From NCBI RefSeq assembly GCF_040939455.1, contig NC_134107.1, positions 16,059,537 to 16,123,536 of the forward strand: a stretch of 64,000 nucleotides of DNA, in the 5' to 3' direction. Of this stretch, positions 11,385 through 22,604 are shown piece after piece. This DNA comes from Microcebus murinus (Eukaryota > Chordata > Mammalia > Primates > Cheirogaleidae). The notes beneath the pieces are model-generated. The model was not told the DNA's origin. It saw only the letters and a program-made list of their open reading frames with translations, and made no database searches. The first letter of the stretch is position 1, and each line of letters opens with the position of its first letter. Both the position numbers and the translations under genes were made by a program.

Positions 11385-12590
11385 GCAAGGGGCTGGTGGG
11401 GGACGAGGGTCCAGGTGCTGCGCGGGGTGCGTGGGGGACGAGGGTCCGGGCGCTGTGGGGGGTGGGCGGGGGAGGAGGGTCCGGGCGCTGCGCGGGGTTC
11501 GCGGGGGAGGAGGGTCCAGGCGCTGTGCGGGGAGCGCGGGGGACGAGGGTCCGGGCGCTGGGCGGGCGGGGGAGAGGAGGGTCCGGGCGCTGTGCGGGGA
11601 GCGCGGGGGAGGAGGGTCCGGGCGCTGGGCGGGCGGGGGAGAAGGGTTTGGGCGCTGCGCGGGGGACGAGGGTCCGGGCACTGTGCGGGGATCGCAGAGA
11701 AGGAGGGTCTGGGCCCTTGGCGGGCGGGTGAGGAGGGTCTGGGCGCTGTGCGGGGATCGCGGGGGAGGAGGGTCTGGGCGCTGGGCGGGCGTCGGAAGAG
11801 GGTCTGGGAGTTGTGCGGGGAGCGCGGGGAAGGAGGGTCCAGGCTCTGTGTGGGCGGGGTGCGCGGGGGAGGAGGGTCCAGGCGCTGTGCGGGGAGCGCG
11901 GGGGAGGAGGGTCCGGGCGCTGGGCGGGCGGGGGAGAAGGGTCTGGGCGCTGCGCGGGGGACGAGGGTCCAGGCACTGTGCGGGGATCGCGGAGAAGGAG
12001 GGTCTGGGCGCTGGGCTGGCGGGTGAGGAGGGTCCGGGTGCTGCGCGGGGACGAGGGTCTGGGCGCTGTGCGGGGATCGCGGGGGAGGAGGGTCTGGGCG
12101 CTGGGCGGGCGGCGGAGGAGGGTCTGGGAGTTGTGCGGGGAGCGCGGGGAAGGAGGGTCCAGGCTCTGTGTGGGCGGGGGAGGAGGGTCCAGGCGCTGTG
12201 CGGGGAGCGCGGGGGAGGAGGGTCCAGGCGCTGTGCGGGGAGCGCGGGGGAGGAGGGTCCGGGCGCTGGGCGGGCGGGGGAGGAGGGTCCGGGCGCTGCG
12301 CGGGGGACGAGGGTCCTGGCGCTGTGCGGGGATCGCGGGGGAGGAGGGTCTGGGCGCTGGGCGGGCGGAGGAGGAGGGTCCAGGCGCTGTGCGGGGAGCG
12401 CGGGGAAGGAGGGTCCAGGCTCTGTGTGGGCGGGGGAGGAGGGTTCGGGCGCTGCGCTGGGGCGGAGGGTGCCGGGCGCGCGGGGAACCAGGGTCCGGGC
12501 GCTGGGCCGGCGAGGGAGGAGGGTCTGGGCGCCGCTCGGGGCGCGATGGGGATGAGGGTCCGGGCGCTGGGCGGGCTGGGTAGGTGCCAG
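11385..12590. repeat. G-rich CpG minisatellite with higher-order structure
   Basis: About 1.2 kb made of some 30-plus related units of roughly 25-45 bp, built around GGAGGAGGGTCCGGGCGCTG and alternating tails such as TGCGGGGAGCGC, TGCGGGGATCGC and GGCGGGCGGG. Units recur in the same order at a larger period: matching blocks start at about 11761 and 12081 (320 bp apart), and marker GGGGGACGAG units lie at 11661, 11956 and 12302. The plus strand is strongly G-rich with repeated G3-G5 runs and hence G-quadruplex-prone. All three minus-strand frames are almost free of stops; the long proline-rich open frames (488 codons at 12650-11184 and 545 at 12871-11234) follow from composition and are not called as genes. 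Confidence 0.9.
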
Positions 12591-12639
12591 GCGAGTTCCG
12601 GCCTTTCTGGGCTCCACTGACTCAGCCAGCGCGGCGGGC

Positions 12640-12775
12640 GGGAGCGGCATGGCGGCGTCCGGAGCGGAGGGGCGAACAGCCCGCCTGAGTGTTTCCTGCG
12701 GGGCCTTAGCTGCCCTTCTGCCTCTGCAGGATGAGCGGCGGCGGAGGGATAATCAGCCAGGCGCGACCAGGTGAC
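12640..12775 (+). other. Candidate first exon or lncRNA start at the right edge of the CpG block
   Basis: An ATG at 12650 lies in a good context (GCGGCATGGCGGCG) and opens a frame of about 41 codons. A CTGCAG acceptor-like string follows near 12725-12730 with another ATG just after it. The translation is Arg/Ala-rich and matches nothing I know. It could be a non-coding transcript start from a bidirectional promoter, or chance. Confidence 0.2.
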
Positions 12776-13689
12776 CACAGTGGCGCTCCCTGGAGACCCT
12801 GCAGAGCCCTGGGGCCAGAACCTGCTCTGCTGGGTTCCCTTCACCAGCCTCCAGCAGAGGAAAAGGCCCAAAGTGCGCTGCAGCCACTGCTCCTGCGCTG
12901 AGGTCTAGCGGAGCTTGGCCTCCCTGGCAAAGGAGCCACCTTCGTGGAGGGGCTGGTGGACATATGTAGACTCTGCCAACCTTCAGGAGCGGCCAGCCCC
13001 TGGGGGTGCCGGCTCCCAGGAAGCCCATTGCTGTGTGCAGAACTTTAGCGTGCTGATGGAGGACAGCACAGTTAGGCATCCCCAGCTGGCGAGCTTTGCA
13101 TGGGATTTGAGAAAACATCTTCCTGTCTAGGAGCCTGAATTAGGAGCAGATGCCTTCAGTACTGGCTACTTTGGAGAAGTTGATCAAAGGAGGGAAGAAT
13201 ATAGGTGACAATGATTTTGTAATTCACAGAACAAATGTTTAAGTAAAAGTTGATAGTGTTGGTGGAATAATCCCGAACGCGATTCCTAACTTAGTGTAAA
13301 ATATACACAGAGTCTAAAGTCACTGCTTAAATCCCAGGTGCTCTGTGGGGTTTGGAAAGAGCAGCCTTCAGAGGTATAATTGTAAAAGTTGTATCAGAAA
13401 GTTAAAAGAAAAGAAACATCATGAAGGCCTTCTCAAATCTCTGCCATCTCTAAAATCATCGGATAGCGGGACACGTTGACTGGCACCAACATATTCATCA
13501 GTGGAGAATGAATCATTGTGGGAGGGAACTGGCTGATCCCCTTTTCCTTGCAGAATTTGCACAATTTAAGAAGCCATGACAAGCAAGAGATGGCAGAGAA
13601 TGGTGTTGTCAAAATTGCCTGACATCTCTGGGGACAGAGAATTAGCCCTGGAAAGAAACATACCTTAAGGAGTGTCTGCATGTGCCATT

Positions 13690-14040
13690 TGCTCTAAGTA
13701 CCTTGTTGGCCCTACTAAGGAATCTGGGTTTTATTATAAATGTGAAGTTTATTTCAGATGGAGGATTTGAGGCAAGAGAGTGATACCCCCTGACTGGTAT
13801 GTCTAAAGATCACTGTGGCAGCTGCATGGGCTACAAACTCTGTGGGAGACAGAGGAGATGCAGAAGGGAGGACTTGGCAAAGGGTCTATCCCAGGATCCA
13901 CAGGGGCCAGAGGCCTGGCCTTTGGCAGTAATATTGGAGATGGTAGAGATGGTTGGATTCTGCATTTATTTTGAAGGCCGAGCCTACGGAATTTGCTTAT
14001 GGATGAGGTGTTCCATATATGAGACAAAAATTTAGTTAAA
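13690..14040 (+). mobile_element. Old interspersed repeat, family not named
   Basis: The string order 'gggttttattataaatgtg', 'gatttgaggcaagagagtga', 'aagatcactgtggcagctgc', 'ggcagtaatattggagatgg', 'ggttggattctgcatttatt' and 'gaatttgcttatggatgagg' is one I know from an old mammalian interspersed repeat, but I cannot place the family. No coding frame is preserved. Confidence 0.35.
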
Positions 14041-14060
14041 TGATGAAAAATAGGGCTTTT

Positions 14061-14409
14061 TTTTTTGTTGTTGTTTTTGTTTGTTTTTTTGAGACAGAGT
14101 CTCACTCTGTTGCCCAGGCTAGAATGAGTACCGTGGTGTCAGCCTAGCTGACAGCAACCTCAAACTCCTGGGCTCAAGCGATCCTCCTGTCTCAGCCTCC
14201 CTTGTAGCTGGGACTACAGGCATGTGTCACCATGCCAGGCTAATTTTTTCTATATGTATATTAGTTGGCCAATTAATTTCTTTCTATTTATGGTAGAGAC
14301 GGCGTCTTGCTCTTGCTCAGGCTGGTTTCGAACTCCTGACCTCGAGCAATCCACCCGCCTCGGCATCCCAGAGTGCTAGGATTACAGGCGTGAGCCACTG
14401 CCCCCGGCC
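14061..14409 (-). mobile_element. Alu (strepsirrhine type) with 16-bp target-site duplication
   Basis: A full dimeric Alu lies in reverse: poly(T) and 'gagacagagtctcactctgttgc' at the left, the A/T-rich linker with 'aattaatttctttctattta' in the middle, and 'gtgagccactgcccccggcc' at the right end. The direct repeat GAAAAATAGGGCTTTT flanks it at 14045-14060 and 14410-14425, a perfect 16-bp target-site duplication. The insertion is therefore young and intact. Confidence 0.95.
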
Positions 14410-14797
14410 GAAAAATAGGGCTTTTGAGTTGAGCAACTGGAGGGATAAATTGTCCATTAACTGCTATAGGTATGTTTGAGGAAGGAGCTGTTGTGTGCAA
14501 ATAGTAGTGTGTGTGCGTATTAATAATCCAGGGTTAAAATATTTACTTGAAGAAGCTAATCCATCCAAGTGAAAGATAAGGAGTGAAGTGGAAGGGTTTA
14601 TATTCAATACATGGTGGTGAATTTCCAGGGAGGCTTGAGAAGGGATGAGGGATTGAACATGGGAGGGAAAGAATATAGATCAAACTAAAAGAAATAGGGA
14701 GAAAGAAACTTGGAATTTTGATGGTAACAATGTTGGCCATTAACTGAGAGATGTAATTGAGGTACAATGAAAATTAAAAGGGGAATGAATTAAAAGG

Positions 14798-14827
14798 GAT
14801 ATCTCCCAGTGTTCGCTGGGAGATATC
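14798..14827. other. Perfect 12-bp inverted repeat (hairpin)
   Basis: GATATCTCCCAG (14798-14809) is followed by a 6-base spacer and then CTGGGAGATATC (14816-14827), an exact reverse complement. No poly(T) or gene end is nearby, so a terminator-like role is not supported. Confidence 0.6.
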
Positions 14828-14999
14828 TCAGCAGAAGATACATTAAAATGCCTGTGTTTCTTTCCCCAGAATCACTATTTCTTGGCTCATATATTTTTGC
14901 CTCCTAAAGACCAGTCTTGTCAGTTTGTAAGGGCACCCCAAGGAGCACATGCTTTCTGCCAGTCCCTGAGTTTGCCTACTTCTTCAGCCTAGCAAAGAG

Positions 15000-16680
15000 G
15001 TGATGTTTCCATTCCCTCTTCATTTGCTACTCACTGGAATCACACTGAATGCCATGCTTGGAATAATTAGCTCATGGCACTGTAGGTGGCAGTCTTCCAT
15101 TTCCACATTAAGTGTAAAAGTGATCCTCACAAGGAAACTAACTGCCTAGAGCTGGCTGGGTCAGCACCTCTAGGTGCAGAGCAGAGCTCCAGCTTTTCTC
15201 TGCTCTTTGTTGCTGTGCTCGGGGAGCTTTGATGGAAACCCACTGCAACCGGGCAGCAATGACAGGATAGGAAGTGATCGGGGAATCTGTTGAGCCGCCA
15301 CTGAAGCCTCAGCTTTAGCTGATGTTTGTATGGGGCTGTTGAAATTGTCTAACATCCCTGGGGGCAGAGTGTTTTCCCTGAAAAGGAACATACCTCAACA
15401 TTCCCTTGTGAGAATCTTGTCTGTATATAAGCAAGCATCCAGATTTTATCCTAAATGTGACAAGAGTACATTTGGCCAAGCAACAAGTGGTTGGGTCATT
15501 TTGCTGTTGTCAAACCCATAAAGAGGAAAAGGACACTCCCATGGTTGGGAGAGATAGGAATGGATCAAACAATAAGGCCAGGTCTGGCAGAGTTAGGAGA
15601 CAGAGGCAATGATTTTGGAGAAGCCACTCCTTCATGAACCTTTGAAAGATGCTCCCTCACCCCTAAACCAGTAGGCTCATTTCTCTATTTTGAGTTGTAA
15701 ACAATATGTTCTGGGAATACAGAGGAAGGTGCTACTGCCTCTACCTGGGGAGTGTATCACAGAGAAAGAGAGTTAGATTTGGACTTGGCAGATGAGGGCT
15801 GAGTAAGGGTTTGAAAGAGAAGAGGGGACCTGTCATCAGATGTACAAAAGCAAAAGTGGCAGGAGGTATAGGGAGAATGGGCTTCCGGGAAAGGGTTAAA
15901 GTTGAGGACGTGGCACCCTGTTCTAGAGGTTGCAATGGGATATGCAGAAGCACAGAAGGGATGGTCTTCTTCTTTCCTTCTCCCATGTGTTTACAGTGGG
16001 CTCACCTTACTCACTACTGCTAACAAGCAGAGAGCACTGGGGTGGGGTCTCTAAGCTTTCAGCTACCACTTTGAAGCCAGCCCTGAAGTCCTGGCAGCTA
16101 AATCTTCCTGTATAGACTGCATAGTCCATCCTATCCTAAAAGGTAGTGAACTCATGAGGAGGGTCACACCTCCCATCTCGACTCCAGAGTCTTTAATGTG
16201 GAGGCCGTCAGCAAAATGGGAATTTTCTCTCTCTTCAAGAAGAGATATGTCCACTATTCTGCAGGTGGTCCTAGTCTGGGGCCAAGATGCAGGGGTGGGC
16301 TAGGTGGTTTTGCCTCCAACCTGGTATAGCAGTACTGGGATACGGACGGGGGCAGTGGAATCATTATTTAGTTCAACCCCTATCCCAATGGGGCTGTGCT
16401 TGGCAGTTGGTCTTCTGCAGTTCATTTTCCGCAGTCACCCCTCGGGGTAGGTGTGACTTATGCCCCCATCTCACAGATTAGGAAATAGGCTAGTTTGCTG
16501 GAGGCCCCAGGACTAGTTGGGGGTAGTGGGGAGGGTGTTAGGTAGGATTTTAACTTTAGAGACTCACAGCTTCTTAGAATCCAGGAGGAAGACTTTGGTT
16601 AACTTTCCTCCCCTCTTGGGGGTCTCCATTTCTTATTTGTAAATTAAAGAGGTTTACCAGTTTCTGATTCCCCATACATT
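15000..16680. other. Interval of old, unnamed repeats and unique sequence
   Basis: No gene or splice-flanked exon is recognisable. The segment at 15340-15410 resembles the one at 13600-13680 (shared pattern 'catc.ctggg..cagag' then 'aacatacct'), so the two are probably copies of one old repeat about 1.75 kb apart. A MIR or L2-like remnant may lie near 16430-16500. Confidence 0.35.
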
Positions 16681-17005
16681 AGTGTTCCAACAAACCACTT
16701 AAGTAATTTTTAAAAAATTTGGATTCTGGGAATCAACCGCAATGTATTTAAATTCAGTAAGTCTGGGTGAGGCCCAATAATCTGCATTTTTTATCAAGCA
16801 CAGGCATCATCAGACAGAACTGCCTGCGAAAGACTAGTGCTTTGCAAAGTTTATGAGGCATCAGAATCCTTTGGAGAGGTGGTCAAAACTCACATTCCTG
16901 AGGTTTGTTCGCAGAGATCCTGATGGATCCTGATTGATCCTTAGTTGTAATGTGGCCCGGTAATTTGCATGTCTCAGGAGGTGTTGCTAATCTGCTTTTG
17001 GGATG
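16680..17005 (+). mobile_element. Two MER20-like fragments in tandem
   Basis: Two successive stretches, about 16685-16830 and 16840-17000, each follow the MER20 order of a 'cagaatc..ttggagaggtggtcaaaac' part, a 'gattctggg' or 'cagtaagtctgg' part and a 'ggtaatttgcatgtctcaggaggtg' or 'aataatctgcatttttatcaagc' part. Both are diverged. They adjoin the GC-rich block to the right. Confidence 0.45.
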
Positions 17006-17049
17006 CCGGTCTGTGGCTCCACTACCCTACTGCAGCGCCCGGGGTACTT

Positions 17050-17365
17050 CTTTACTTCCAGCTGGATGGAATGAAATCAGCACAGGCAGCCCCTTCCGGC
17101 ACCGCCCTCTCCCGGCACCGCCCCCTTCCGGCACGAGAGCGGATCCCTTGAGGACAATGCTCAACCCTAGCCTGCCAGTGCTCGCCAAGGCCAAAGGCGC
17201 TTTTTCATGCTGGGCGTAGTTCCTCTTACTGCCTGAAGATGGCGCCCGAGGATGAGCCTGCCGGAGCGGGGCGGGGCAAAAAGGCGGGGGAAAAGCGGGC
17301 CGGTGAGAATTGACATCCTTCAAGGCCAATGGCAGCCCAATTTTCCGTTCTCTGGCGCGCAAGAG
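17050..17365. promoter_or_regulatory. Second GC-rich promoter-like block (YY1, GC-box, CCAAT)
   Basis: CpG-rich, with a short internal repetition of CCGGCACCGCCC-like units at 17095-17130. Visible motifs are AAGATGGCG (YY1 type) at 17236-17244, GCGGGGCGGGG (Sp1 type) at 17266-17276 and CCAAT at 17326-17330. The ATG inside the YY1 site (17239) opens 21 codons (MAPEDEPAGAGRGKKAGEKRA) that run straight into a good splice donor, GTGAGA at 17303, so the arrangement looks like a plus-strand first exon. I do not recognise the protein start. Alternatively this is an upstream promoter of FAM111B on the other strand. Confidence 0.45.
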
Positions 17366-17694
17366 CTTCCACCCCTTTAGGAAGCTGCTGGCGTGGGGAT
17401 TAATGGAGGGATGGGAGTGGTGATGCGGTGTCACGTGCTCCCTGAAGGTACACCTGTTAGTCCAAGGTTGCTCTAGGTCGTGTTGGCTCAATTTACCTTC
17501 CTCTCAGTTAACGAAGGCTGCTTCACCTGTCTCTGGGCAAACTTGTCTCTCCATCACTCTGGGTATTTGGAGTTTTAAAAAGCGTCACGTGGGTATAAAG
17601 CCTGCCTTGGATTTCTCATTTTATGAGCAGCTAAGTATTTCCGGCGCTGACAATGGGGAGCTGCCGGGCGCGAGTAGGGATGCAGAGGGAACAG

Positions 17695-18245
17695 GGTGAG
17701 AGAGACCATGTATGAAGTGTGCACTAAATGCCAGGCATGGTGCTTTGGCATTTTCCATAGGTTTGTCTCATGTAACCATCTTTTTATATAACTCATTTTT
17801 CTGTTTCACAGACTAGGAAACAAGTTAATTAAATCGCCCCAGGGCAATCCTTGCATAATTTTAATTAATGTCAGATGCCAAAGCCCCAGGTCTTTTACTG
17901 TGCGAAGGCTGCCTTCGCTGCATTTCAGTGCGCCCAGGGCCTGCGAAGCACCTCTCCGCACTCACTGCGCCATCCCTCTGTCGGGGCGTTCACCCATTCA
18001 TTTCTTAGAGGCCCATCTGCGAGGCATGGGTCTAGTTGCTACTAAAAATACTGAAGAATAGGGACTGTGCGGTAAAGTAAAGGAGATTTTTAAAAAGATA
18101 TACACAGAATCCTTATGCTCACAATGGTTTTGCTTCCCCACCCTAGCTCCCAACACGTTACTGATGCCTATTATGTTCCAGATAATATGGTGGGGTCTGA
18201 AGATACAGAGATTGGTAAAATCTACCCTTGTCTTTCAGAAGCTCA
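17695..18245 (+). mobile_element. MIR/L2-type remnants
   Basis: 17695-17855 follows the MIR/L2 3' pattern ('gcactaaatgccaggcatgg', 'ttcacagactaggaaacaa'), and 18160-18245 follows the L2 pattern 'gatgcctattatgttccag' with 'gaagatacagagattggtaa' and 'cagaagctcattgcc'. Both are old and non-coding. Confidence 0.45.
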
Positions 18246-18489
18246 TTGCCTTGCTTCCACACACCTATAATTTTTAACAAATTGAGCATCAACTATATAT
18301 ATGGTAGATAGGATATAAACATATATGCTATTGTAATTACTATATTAAATAATTAAACACTTAGAAAATTTTTTAGATAAAAATCAATCTAAATGGAGGT
18401 TCAAATATTTTCTCTGTTCACCCCAGTGGACCATCTTGGGCACTTCCTGGAGTGCTTCCTCAGACTGCGTCCCTCCACCCCTGACATGT

Positions 18490-18770
18490 GCTTGGCTCTC
18501 TCCATCCTTTCTTCAGATCTCTGCCAAATGTCAGTTTTTCAGAGAGGACTGCCCTGATGACTTTCTATAAAATATCACTCTCTCCCGCTCTGTCATCTTT
18601 TGTCCTTTATCCTGTTTTGTTATACATATGCTATATCTCTCTAAATAGGACATATGTTTACTTTTCTTTTTTTGTTTGGTTTAGTTTCTGTGTCTTTGCC
18701 CCAGATTGTAGTCTTCAAGAGGGGCAAGCAGGAGTCCTTAACACTGGTGACCCTGAGAGGATTGGGGATG
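18490..18770 (+). mobile_element. L2 LINE 3' region
   Basis: The order 'ctctgccaaatgtcagttt', 'gagaggactgccctgatgac', 'tctgtcatcttttgtcctt' and 'cagattgtagtcttcaagag' matches the L2 consensus 3' region in sense. It is diverged and carries no ORF. Confidence 0.55.
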
Positions 18771-19799
18771 CCCAGCCCAGTGCATCCTGAAGTCCCCTGC
18801 AGGAGTGGGAGTGGAGGGAAGACGGGGCACTGTCCATCATCCTTCTCTTGGTCCCTGCATTCTTCTAGTCTTCAGGGCCAGCATAACTCAGCCCCTCTCA
18901 GTGTCCCTATCCAGGTCTTGTAAAAGACATTCCAGGGGCAAAGACAGTGTTGTGCTTTTTGTTGTCTTAGCAGCTACGTATTCTCAGCATTTCTTCTGCT
19001 TCTCTCGGACTTTTAGTGAGGAATAACACATTTTCTGTCCCTATCCCCATAGGTAGGAAAAATAAAGCTCAGGCACACCAAAACCTTTGGTGAGACTCAG
19101 TTATAGTTCAGAGAAAGACTCCACTGTCTGGCTCTCTCAGCATCTTCTCACTTAAGGCATTACAAGGTTATAGAAAGTGGTCTGGGCTAAGAGCCAGAAA
19201 ATCTAATCTCTACACCTAGGTTTTCCTCAGAAGGAAGAAGTGAACCAGATGGCTGAACACCCTGTCCCCACACTATCTGACCATACATGGAAGAGCCGAG
19301 GACACTTAGAGCTGACTCTGCATTGAACTTCTTACCCAAATGGTGTCCTGATTTGATGATAAATGAAGAATCTTGAGAGGCTGCCAGTTTCTGTATAATG
19401 TAAAGAGAATGTCCTGAGAAACCTATACCTGGGTGTAGAGATTTTTTTACTGTAGGATCTATCATTAATGGGCTCCGGGTACACCAAGGATGGAAACCAG
19501 TCACACAGCCCTAAAGAGCTATTGTGACTAGCAAGAAAAAGGGTTGGATGTGCAGATGCAGCAGCGTCCTGGAACTGAGATAATGCATACTCATGCCAGC
19601 GTCGTCTGCGACAGCCAAGCAGACACCTTGCTGTGGGTGGGCCTGAAATCTGCACCGTGGTCACTGCCGCACTTCTGATGGGAACGCATGCGCTCTGCCA
19701 GCTCTTTTCTAGGGCTACATCATTTTATGTACTTGAAGTTCGGTTAAACTCTATTTTATCCTGTGATGATGTTGTTTGTTAATCCCAACCTGAAACCCC

Positions 19800-19915
19800 T
19801 ATTGCTGGTCATCGGCTTCTTAGTAGCTGCGTGACCTTGAACAGGTGACTTTCTTTCTTTGCACCTCAGTTTCCTCGTGTGTAAAATGGAGAAAATAACA
19901 TTTGGTCAGCTTAAA
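19800..19915 (+). mobile_element. MIR SINE fragment
   Basis: The core 'agctgcgtgaccttgaacag', 'cacctcagtttcctcgtgtg' and 'taaaatggagaaaataaca' is a clear MIR signature. Confidence 0.7.
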
Positions 19916-20953
19916 ACGTAAGGTTGTAGGGCATCAGTCCTCGTAAGTCAAAGAAAGATATTTGGGGATTTAGAAGACTTCAGAAATCATACTCTTGTGA
20001 GGGTCAGTGAAAGATATTTGTGGATTTGGAAGCCTTCATATATCGTATCAGTAGCATACTTACATGTGGAAAATGCTGGAGAAAGAGTTCTAATCAAACA
20101 ACAAATAAATGGGAACAGAAACCTCAGATAGGAGCAGGTAGTAAAGACAGGAAACAGTGGGGAACAAAACAATCTTCAAATTCACAAATTCATAAATTTC
20201 ATTTATATGGTTCAATCTAAATGAACAATGTTAGACCCTTGGTGAACATATAATTAAAGTTTTAAAGAAGGATTCTTAAATAGAAGTGATACACTGCAAG
20301 GGACATTCTATGATGCTTGCAGCTAAAACAACCAGCACGTGAGGAGAGAGTAGAATAAAGAAATCAATCTATTGAAAGATATCATCTTATTGAGGTACAG
20401 AAGGAAGCATAGGGAGAATAGCTTCTACTCTATTTCATATAATAGTAAAGAAATTTGTGTTCAATTATGAGCAGTAGGAAAAATGCTATTGATTGAATAA
20501 AAAGGTAATAAGGGAATATGAAGGATAAATAAATTAATAAGATTCTATATTGGAGGCAATATCCTCTGTTAAACAATTATCTTTTGGCTATACACTGGGT
20601 ATACATTTCAAACGAAAAAACAGCATATAGAGAGGAAATAACTAATTTCCACCCCATTCTCTAGACATTTAGTATATTTCCAGGGACAAATTATGACTAT
20701 ACAAGCATGATAACCCTTTTCAATATATTTTCCTGGTAGCTAAGAAGTTCATTATTCCTTATAAGAAGAGTGGCTGATTTGACCTGAAATGAAAAGTTTG
20801 TCTTAGATATATTTCTCAGGAATAGTTGTCAGGTCAGAGAATATGCTCAAAAAGGGATCACAAAGGGCCTGCAGTGCGTGAGTTTGGGAGTACAGGGGGA
20901 TAAAGATTTAGAACAAAGTTAGGTGAGATCAGGAGCCAAAGAGGTTAGCAGAA

Positions 20954-20956
<3 letters not shown>

Positions 20957-21015
<59 letters not shown>
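20957..21015 (+). repeat. (TG)n microsatellite
   Basis: An uninterrupted run of about 29 TG repeats. On the other strand it reads as His-Thr alternation in two frames, which explains the spurious HTHTHT open frames. It is likely polymorphic. Confidence 0.98.
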
Positions 21016-21017
<2 letters not shown>

Positions 21018-22604
21018 CTTGGGGCAGGGACCGGTGGGTAGCTTTTGGGGACTGCCTGTAGGCTGCTTGTGAGGTGTCATGATCTCTAGACCCTGGAGTG
21101 AGTCCTTGGGAAGACACAATGTTCTGAAAGTTTGGTGCCCTTACAGATTATAAAATATTTTTATTATCACCCCTGGACATCATTGCTAAAATCTTAAGAA
21201 TATCACCCCTGTGCACACAGGTTACTCTTCTCATGGTGGTGTGGCAAGGCTTGATTTCCAAGAGCTTCCTTTGGACCGTCCCTTATTTTTCCCTTTGAGG
21301 ACAGGAGCTCCTTTAGGGTGAGGAAGGAAGGAAGAAATGGTACCTCCTAACCTACTCCCTCTACCCCATTCAAAAGACTCCAAAAAGCCACAGAAAATTT
21401 GCTTTCAGAGGTAGTGCATTGGGATCCATGGCATTTTAGTGCTTCCTGACCCCTGAGTCTATTCCTTTAGTGAGGGTAAAAGAAAAGAAGGGTTGCTGTA
21501 TCAGGGGAAGATTCGTACGCAAAACCCAAGACTTAGGTACCATTTCAGGGGAGTTAGTGTCCATGGTAAAATAGAATTGGCCCAGGGTCATCTGCCTGCA
21601 AGGGCAACTGCATGAGGCAAAAACAAGAACACAGAACAAGATGGATGGAACCTTCCTGGGAGAAAGAGTAGAGAGAGAGAGAGAGAGATTTCTTGTCGGA
21701 GAAGGATTGGAGTGGAGAAACAAATATATGCTTGTCTTCCCCACACCTATAATTATGTGAAACATTGAAAAAGACAAAAACAAAACAAGAAAACCCAAGA
21801 TAAATCTGTAATAGCAGATCAAAAGAATAAAAAAAGGTAGTCTTTGGGCCAGAAATAAGAACTGTTAAAAAAAACAAAAATATCTTTAAGTTTGGGGATG
21901 GCAGAAGAAGGAGTGGTGGAAAGTGGGCTGAGATGTCCTTTTTGGTGGCCCATGTAGTCAACCTCTGTCCCCATCCAACCTCATGTCCCTGTTTGCCCTG
22001 AGCAGCATGGTAGCAGTGGTTGCATTTAGCCACAGGCTAAGGTGATTATTGGCACTATGGCTAGAGATGTCATGCTTGTTCCCAGTAGATGGCTGATGAC
22101 TCAAGGATGGACCAGCTTGTAGACTTAGAGACAAGTTAGCAGCACTGTCCTTGTGGAGTGTTTCCCTCCTCCAAGGTCCCTGCTGGCCAGCTATGGTAAA
22201 CTGGCAAACAGATGAATAGAAGTAGTCAAGCATACAACAAGCAGATAACCAAAAATCACCCCAAATATCAAGTTTTTATGGTATTTTGTAAATCCAAATT
22301 ATCTTTGTTTTTTATCTGCTTGATCTATTGCTTTCTGAAGGAAGTTTTCTGAATTCTCCCAATCTTTTTATATATCTGTCAACTTTTGCCATATATATTT
22401 TGTAGTTGTAGTGTTGCGTTATGAGGAAGATTCATGACTTGTCTTGTGGGAGGATTCTATGCTTAGCAGCTGTTCACCTTAAGTTTTATTTTGCCTGATA
22501 CTGATGTCATTAATTTACGTTCAGTTTAACATTCATTTAGTGTATCTTTTCCTGCTCTTTTAACCCTTGTGTGCTGTTTATTTCAGATAAACTTTGTTGT
22601 TCAC

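Larger units (their letters stand above)
18800..22600. other. Interval without recognisable gene
   Basis: Contains a MIR at about 19800-19915, a long (TG)n tract at 20957-21015 and a (GA)n run near 21671-21689. Elsewhere I see no exon, no RNA gene and no young transposon. Short open frames are frequent but none has a domain. Confidence 0.4.

Noticed and set aside
11184..12871. Proline/arginine-rich proteins of 488 and 545 codons on the minus strand
   Set aside because: They overlap each other in two frames and follow exactly the tandem array; absence of stops is due to GC-rich repeat composition.
12753..13130. Possible retrogene with frames on both strands (121 and 71 codons)
   Set aside because: Several stops in every longer reading and no protein resemblance; better read as GC-rich promoter flank.
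20919..21119. Open frames with HTHTHTHT tracts
   Set aside because: Direct translation of the (TG)n microsatellite.
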